This document shows positions 44,601 to 53,600 of a stretch of 64,000 nt of DNA, in pieces. The position numbers were made by a program, and so were the translations under genes. The stretch lies in assembly GCF_965363235.1 (NCBI RefSeq), contig NC_134845.1, positions 32,908,154-32,972,153 on the forward strand, written 5' to 3'. The stretch comes from Mytilus galloprovincialis. Taxonomy: Eukaryota > Mollusca > Bivalvia > Mytilida > Mytilidae. Positions within the stretch are counted from its first letter, which is position 1; the number at the start of each line of letters is the position of its first letter. Below the pieces are notes generated by a model. That model did no database searches. It saw nothing but the letters and a program-made list of their open reading frames with translations, and was not told the origin of the DNA.

Positions 44601-47600
44601 TTCTGATTTTGAAAGAGTACGACTAGCGTAAGCTACAACATGCTCTAGCCCTTCATCAGATTTCTGAGTCAGGACAGCTCCGACTGCCAAATTGCTTGCA
44701 TCAGTATCCAAAATGAATTCTTTGTTAAAATCTGGATATGCAAGAACTGGTGCGTTTATTAATTTACCTTTCAATTGGTCAAATGATTCTTGACATTCTG
44801 AATTCCAAACAAATTTGGTTTCTTTCTCTGTTATTTTATGTAGTGGTTTGGCAATGTGGGCAAAGTTTTTAATAAATTTCCTATAGTACCCACAAAGACC
44901 TAAAAAGGAACGAACTTCAGTTACATGTGTAGGTGTGGGCCACTCTTTAACAGCCTTAATCTTGTCTGGGTCGGTTGATATTCCTTCCTCAGAGACAATA
45001 TGTCCTAAGAAACGAACCTTGGTGGCCGATTTGAGCCTAGCAAAAACGTCTCTTAAATTGTCAAGCATACCATCTAGTGTTTTTCCAAAAACGATTATAT
45101 CGTCAATGTATACCAAACATGTTTCCCACTGCAAACCAGCTAGAATGGTTTCCATCAATCGCTCAAATGTCTGTGCAGCGCAACACAACCCAAAAGGCAT
45201 GACGCGAAATTGAAATAAACCCCTTCGCGTTGCAAAAGCGGTTTTGTGTTTGTCATTTTCGGCAAGCTCCACCTGCCAATATCCTGAACAACAGTCCAGA
45301 GTACTGTACCATTTATTTCCTGCTAAATGATCCAACGAATCGTCAATCCTTGGTAAAGGGTACGCGTCTTTATTAAGAGTAACACTGTTTAAGCGTCTAT
45401 AATCTACGCAAAAGCGATAAGTGTCGTCCTTTTTCTTAACTAAGACTATCCCTGCCGCCCAGGGACTATGGGAGGGTTCAATAATCCCTTTTTGTAACAT
45501 TTTGTCAAGGTTGTCATTAACTACCTTGTTCAAATGATACGGTGTACGACGAGGCGGTTCTTTAAACGGCCTTGCGTTTCCCGTATTGATTTCATGTTTT
45601 ACGAGATTGGTCCTTCCCAAGTCAACATCAGATGAAGCAAACAAGTTTTGATTTTCTATCAACAAAGATTTTACTTTTTGTTTGTCTTTCGAAGTCAATT
45701 CATCTGATGTCCTGTCTAACAGATCTTGTAAATCTGGTCTAAGTCCGTCATGTTTCTGTTCATTTGAACCAATATTACCATCCAGTACTTGTTCAACACC
45801 AGACATTTGGGCTATAGTTGTACCAGGATAGATTGTCTTAGGATCTAGTTCTGTGTTCATTAATCTAACAGGGACTTTTTCGCCTGACCTTACCAACGTT
45901 CTAGCAGTCAAAATGTAGTCTTTCCCTGCATGCTCATTTGCCTCTAACAAAGCATTGTCAGCAGGTAATTTCTGACCTTCTGCTAAGCAAACCGTGCCAT
46001 TAATGACTATTTCTGACCTTGGCGGTATAACAACCGCTTCTGAAGCCACCACTCGGTAACAGCCTATTGATCCCTGAAAACACAAATCTACCCTAAAATC
46101 CCCAATACAAAAGTGTCCATTCTTAACATCAATTAAACAATTATGTCTTTTCATGAAATCCAAACCAAGTATACCGTCAACTTGCAGATCAGTCACAACA
46201 GCTTCAGATTGCAACATATTTGGACCGAAGTGCAGATTGAACCTGCCTTTTCCTCGAAGCTCTAGCTTAGTGCCACATACTGACCTAACACTTGTCTTAA
46301 CTTCACTTAGATATGATTTATCTAATGGAGTCAACATATCGTATAACTTGGAAGATACCAATGTCAAAGTTGCTCCTGTATCAACCACAAACTTGGCTTC
46401 AATGTCTCCTACATTTAGTTTGACATACATACCAGCATCTTCAGATGCTGTTGTAACCGCACCTTCATTTGTCTTACGGTTATTTTGTTTCCTAGTTTTC
46501 ATTAATGTTTTGACAGTCCCGTCCCCCTTATTTCCATTATAATTGTACTGATTTCTTCGGGGTAGGCGACAGTCCCTTGCTAAATGACCAAATTTGCCAC
46601 AATTGTAACAACCCTTATTTGTCCTCTTACTTTGGGTATATCTCGTTTTAGCATAATAAGGTCCCTCATTTGTACCACTAGATTTTAATTTTGCTATTTC
46701 AGTCGTAAGAGTACTTAGACTTTTCTCCATTGTTTGCATCCATGATGCAATGTCTTTCGTTGGTGAGTCACTTCTTGTACTCTGTTCTTCCCTACCTAAC
46801 TCGTCATCGTTCATAGTTTGCCGTAAATAACCTCGTCCCTCTCTCACTTTATTCTCAGCTTTATTGTAAGCCTCTAGTTCAACGGCAAGTCTCACGGCAT
46901 CATTTAAACCTTTCGGTCGCGATTGTTTTATTCTCAGTCGCATTTCCGAATCAACGAGCGCGTCAATAAACTGCTCTTTCCCGAGAGTTTCTCGTACGTC
47001 CAATGGGGCAGTAGGATATGCCAAATTGGACAATCTCCGAATTGACTGGCCTAATTCGGGAAGAGATTCGCTGGCTTTTTGACGTCTTTCTTTAAACTGA
47101 ACTCTGTATAACTCAGTTTGACTAGAAGGCGCGAATCGCTCTTCAAGTGCGCTGACTAGATCGGAAAAGTTTTGTCTTTTCTCACTTGGTAAATCTCCAA
47201 GTACAGCCTGTGCTTGTCCCATTAACGATACCGCCAAATATAACCCTTTTTGGTTTTCCGACCAATTATTTACAAGTGCACACATTTCAAAATGGGACAA
47301 ATAGTCCGTCCATGATGTGCTACCGTTATATTGACATGGTTTAATTTTCACACCAGAATTATCTGTGTTACCAGTATGTCGGTACTTTGATTTGTCAGTT
47401 TTGTCTTTTTCCCTAATGTAACTATTATCTATGGGTAAAGGCAAAGTATCCCCTTCCTTTAAATCAATTTGGGAAAATTTAACAGTTTTGTGCGTATTCG
47501 GGTTGTTGAATGTTGGTAAATCAACTTTCACATGATCTCTCTTTCTTGACAATGAGGACCCTCTTGATCCCAGACCCGAATCATTTCTTGATACAATATT

Positions 47601-50600
47601 ATATTTTTGACGAACACCTTGATCTTTGGGTGTTGACGAAACAAAACTATTTCTATAAGTTGTTCCTTCTTCCATATCATATATTTGTTTTGTGTACTCG
47701 TCGATTGTATCATTAAAAGACATGTTTGTACTTTAATTTGCGGTTTAACCATGCATACACAATATAATAATGTCAACACAATGTCATAAATGTACAATGT
47801 AATAAATGTCAATCAAAAACTTGCCTGTACCACTATCGATCGTTAATCCCTAATGTAAATAATAATCGTAACTTAACCGTGGGAAATTTAAAACGTAAAC
47901 AGGACAATTTTGATCTGTGCAAAAGTGAACAGTAAATTCTCACAGGACAGTTTGCATATAAGTTTATTAGATGATCAAATTTGGATATAATCTTTCACTA
48001 TGGTTTTAAAAATGAACAATTTGGATCCCACCGCTAGCCACCAAATTATGTAACGTGTACACAGGGTAAGCGTGTCTATTTCTATTTAGAATGTGTTCGT
48101 TACCAGTTTGATACTGGATCCAAAATTGTTCTATTTACAAAATATATAACAAACAGTCTTTATTCATAAATAAACGTCAATGAACTAAAATATGTACAAC
48201 TGCTCTTTGCAATCTTCAATGAACTATCTATAAACTATTCTACTCAAAATATATACACTAGTACAAATTTGTACTCTTACAAATTTGTCCTGGGTCACTG
48301 AGGAACAAACTTGTCCTCCTGGTACAATAATGTACCCTACAAGTTTACACACTTGTCCTTGTTCCTCTTGTACAATTATGTACTTTACAAGGTGGTCACA
48401 CAGACTCACACTTGTCCTATACGGTACTATACGGTTCAGCTTGTAAACGTACAAGTCCGTATTTATTACAGGCACCAACCTGTTCTTTATTACATTTAGT
48501 AATATTAACACAACATATAATATATAAGAGACAGCGATCTCGAATATCTACGTACCGTACTTCAGGTCTTCGTCTTCAAACATATGACAATCGACCCTTA
48601 GCTAGGATTGTCTCCTGCTTATATACCCCGATGGGAGCCGTACCATTATTATAGGAGGAGTGTTCTAACCAAGTGTCTCGTTACTCGTATCTGAGTTTCC
48701 TAAGGAACACCCCTTTACATTGAACCTGACCCAAAGTTTACCCGCGAAACATCTTACTCTTTTCTATGTTTTATTAAAGTATATACACAATGCATAAAAT
48801 AAGGCTTCTGCAGAACTGTAACCAATTTAAACAATTTAACCTTAGATACAAAATCATCACACATGTTTTTATTTGTGTTCCCGTTAAGAATCAATCGTTA
48901 GTATGTCCATCATTCCCATGATATACGATGAATCTTAATCTAATGGCGTAAAACTATGAGATTTGGTTTTTTACGTCAAATGTTTCGGTCAGGGCAGAAT
49001 ACGATAAATCTTTAGGGTACTACATGAAGATTAAAATACGAGGGTAAAAACTATGACTCAAGTTACTATCGCGGGTTTGATTTTTTTTCATTTTGTGTGT
49101 TTATCAACCTTACGTCTTCATCAAAGGGCAATCATTTTTTTTAATATACTGAAAACACTTTGATTTAAAAGAGTGCAATACATTTTATGTTATTTGAAGG
49201 ACAATTGTAAAAATAATAAGCCATATATTAAGATAGTTTACCGTCAACAACAACAAAAACGACGGAAATGATGAAGAAAAATAAATCTGCAAACCTCCGT
49301 CATAGCGTGTGTAAATTATTCCGGCAAACTTCGGGCTCAGTCGGTTGTCGGGTGTCCAGTATAATGATTGGATAATATAAGAAATATGCATACAGTATAA
49401 TAAAACGTTTTATTAACAGACTTAATATGAATGATAATATGTTCTGCCACATTTTTTTCTAAATAATTGTAAATGAATGTTACATCATTTTGAATAGTGG
49501 AATTTAAAAATTGCTGTCCTTTTTGTTTTCTATTCCCTTTTCTCCCTTTTTTTATATACATACAATGTATATAGTTTGAATGACTTATTTAGGTACACTA
49601 AACTAGATATTTGTAGATGTGAATACATTCTAACGTTTAATCCCGCTGCAGTTGTTTGCTCCTGTTCTAAGTCAGGAATCTGATGTTCAGTACAAAAATG
49701 TAGTTCTCGCTTGGTGATGTGGTTCATAGTTGTTTCTCGTTTCTCGTTTTTTTTTTTTTTTTTATTATAATAGGTTGGACCGTTGTTTTTCCCGCTTGAA
49801 TGGTTTTACATTAGTCATTTTTGGAAGCCCTTTATATATTGCTGTTCGGTGTGAGCAAAGGCTCCATGTTGAAGACCGTATCTTGACCTGTAATGGTTTA
49901 CTTTTATAAATTGTGACTTGGTTGGAGAGTTGTCTCATTGGCACTCATACCACATCTTCCAATATCTATTTACTTTTACGTACTTGTATGCCTTCTAGAA
50001 TTGTTATGCATATTGGATTGTATTGTCTGCTGAACTATACTATAGTCAACAGAAGAAACAATACACGAATTTGGAATCAAATCAATCAAAAAGTATCTTA
50101 TATAAAACAAAATGAGATGCACTATTTTAAAAACTTTTCACTTGCCATGTATGTGCATATGATTGTGAAAATCAAAACCTGTCGGAAAGAAACTTAATTC
50201 CGCGTAAATGATCAAAAGATTCAAATTATTTTTGCGGAAAATTGGATTAAAATCGACATACAATTTTCAAGTATTAACAAAAAAAATCATATTTGATTTG
50301 AAATATTCAATCAAGTTATGTTCATGTTGTAAATTATGGGTTAAATATTTTATTTTATTTTTTGTAAAAAAGTGTTTTTTGAAATCTCAAAAAAAAAAAA
50401 AAAAAAAAAAAACTATGTTTACATCTCAAACCATTGCTAAATAGATATGAAAAACCACACCGTATTTACATAATATATTGTATATGGTAAATGAAAGGAT
50501 AATGTATACAGTTTACCGTTTTCTTAAGGGGCCGAAATTTCGCTTTACAAATAAACGAAGAAACTGTAAAATGTATGATTTTTAAAAACAAATTGATGGC

Positions 50601-53600
50601 AAACATTGTCTTTACATTTAAATAAGAGGTTGGCATCATTAGTTGTAACTTTTGTTTTTAAAATTGTGTTTAAATTTCGTCAAAAACAATTAATTTCGCC
50701 CAATGACGTCATTATAGTTCCGTGGTCATTCGGTATAACAATCTTCAATATTGGTCGTGTATAATGAAAGCTTCATCTTGAATTCGAAAAAAATGTCGTG
50801 TATTTTTCTTTTGTTGACTAGTATATTATAATCGTGATATTAATTATCACATTAAATGGAACAATAAACATTTTGGATAATTGACTTCGCTTATTTCAAA
50901 ACATGCAGTGAAAACATTATTAAATTTTGTAGGTATGCAGTTTGAAACGGGTTGTCGACATCTATGGTGAAACGTCTTTCAACCAAGGATGCACTACAAT
51001 AAAAGTATAACTTATTAAATATAGTTTTATCTGTGACATTTGTTTTTCCTCTTTATAAAATAGTAAAATGCACATAAAAATATACAATGTTTTACCTCCG
51101 ACATTTCACTTTTTGTTTATCAGTAATCTAGTATTTGCTTTGACTAACTTAGTAGTTAAAAGTAGAAGAATTGAAAGCGGCTTTATCTAGTTCATAAATG
51201 TCTAATAGAAATTGAAAGATGTAGTCATCCAATCACAAGGGTAGATAAACTGCTATTCTTGTGATAATCAACATTTACAGCTTGAATTTTTTGTTTTGCA
51301 TGTTGTGTGGATATCTTTAGTTATGTCAAGCAAAGATGTCTTTGAATGAGACGGGAAAATGTACACATTGCTGCTCATCTGATCTGTGTAACAGTGATGG
51401 TTGTGGAGAACAAGGTATAATACACATCTGAATTATCTGAAGTTAATATCCTAGCATATTTCGAATTTACTCCATCTGATGATTTAAGCCTTTTTCAACT
51501 GAGTTTTATAGGTCGTTATTATGTTGTACTGTTACACCACTGTCCCAGATTAAGGGGCGGATTGGGATCCCGTTAACATGTTTAACACCGAAACATTTTG
51601 AATGTAGGTGCCTATAACTCAGTGGTTGTCGTTTGTAACTGTTTCATATTTGTGTTTCGTTTGTTGTTTTGTACATTAATTTTTTCGTTAGTTTTCTCGT
51701 TTGAATTGTTTTTCATTTGTCATTTCAAGACCTTTTACAGCTAATTGTGCGTTATAAGCGTTGCTCATTGTTGAAGGCCATACGGTGACATGTAGTTGTT
51801 TATGTATGTGTCATTTAGTCTCTTGTGATGAGTTGACTCATTGGTAATCATATAGATTTTTTTTATGTATAACAATATTTCAATAATACAATATCCAATT
51901 AGATATCATTGATCTCGTACATTTATATTCTTTTTATGCAACCTGTAAAGAGGGCGATTTCAAATACATGTATTATCTTCTCCTCATATACATTTTTCTT
52001 CAAAAAGCTCCTAAACAACAAAATGGTACACTATGCTATCAGTGTAACGGAAAACTACAGTCTGAATCATGTCAGAAAGTAACATTTTGCGGATATGACG
52101 AGGTAGTATAGTTATACATTTTCTGGAAAATGGTGTCTACAATCTATACTGAACTTTTGCAAATGTCAAGATTGAAATTTTCAAAGGGAAATAACAGCAA
52201 AACAATATCTGAAATATACATACAGAATAAAGCTTATGCAACAGCAACACATTTGTTATGTACTAATTGAAGATAATGATTACTTTCTTTGTGTGAAATT
52301 TCGAGTCCGGCCATCAGATCTATTATATTGGAGAGGCTATTAGAATCATAAACAAGACCATGTGATCAACAATATTTCGTTGTGCATGTTTTCTAATTTA
52401 CATACTCTTCGCAGCTTGAAGTTTCATTGGTCACGATAAACCGTGATGGGTTAGGTAATGACATTCATGCAGACATAAAACCACCTCGAATCATATACCT
52501 CTACGTTTTATATATAATCAGACACAACATTATCCAGGAAATCTAATTAAGTGCATGCGTATATGTAGCTATGTAGTCATCATTAGCACAGTGCTCTTTT
52601 TGAAATGTTTTATTATATCGTATCAAACCTGCCTGCGAAGCCTTATTTACACGATATTCATATTTGTTATACATCAAATGGACATCACTCGCAAAGGTGG
52701 ACAGTATCAACATACATAACAGTATAAAAATGTTAAAAAAAAACACTTCATAACTTTGGTTAGCCCAAAGCTTTTTTCTGAATTATCGTCACCAGGAATA
52801 CAATAACCCTTCGAATCAAATGAACGATGCACAAAGTGGACAGTAAAATATTGTCTGTCTATCAGGTCAACTTTATAGAAAAAATCGTAAAATTCGTCTC
52901 TTTTTAATGAGAATTTATTTACTTATAGTACAAGAAGGGTATGCTATTTTAATGTATTCATCAATTATTTTTGTTATGCTTTACTTTTTATAGATGTGTC
53001 ACATATCAGAAGAATCATGGAACGGAGAAATAATCTATCGGAGTGGTTGTAAGGATAACAGTAAAGTATGTATAATTAATTGCTAGCTATTTACAAGACT
53101 TCGAACAAACTTATACGGATCCTTAATGGTCGATTGTAAGAAATCCTTAAAAAGTATAAATGTAAAACTATTTTTATCGTAGAAGAATCGTTAGCATTCT
53201 TGAAATACAATTTAAACTTTTAATTGGATATTAGATAAAATAGAAAATAAATTGAAAGCTATCTAATAAGAAACAAATCTTTGAATTATTTTGAGTTACA
53301 TAACATAATGATAATACCGATTTTAACATTTAAAACAGTGTGCACGTGACCAGTATCCATATCCTATTCTTGGCAGAAGAAATTATAGAACAATGAAGAG
53401 AGTCAGATGTTGTAATTTTAATTTGTGTAACGAACGATTCCAAAGTCAGACGCTAACGATACAACCAGTGAAACCAGACAATACAGTTTATGTCATTACC
53501 GCTGAAGCAACGACATACACGACAAAAGGTTACCCTACAACGCCAGTATTACACAAAGGTATTTGGTACAATATATTTTTTGACTTCGGCTCTCGAACTT

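Larger units (their letters stand above)
41805..48861 (-). mobile_element. Full-length Ty3-type LTR retrotransposon
   Basis: 7057 bp with two 813-bp LTRs (TG...CA ends), flanked by the 4-bp duplication CATG (41801-41804 and 48862-48865). One open gag-pol frame of 1668 codons is on the minus strand. The LTRs differ at three positions by eye (A/G near 42127, C/G near 42366, C/A near 42568), so insertion is recent. The host gene reads in the opposite direction. RT shows an in-frame gap (see the gag-pol entry). Confidence 0.93.

Noticed and set aside
52543..52746. Minus-strand 67-codon frame with a hydrophobic start in intron 6 of the Ly6/IgGFc gene
   Set aside because: It needs a GTG start, the hydrophobic start comes from a poly-T run, and there are no partner exons or homology.
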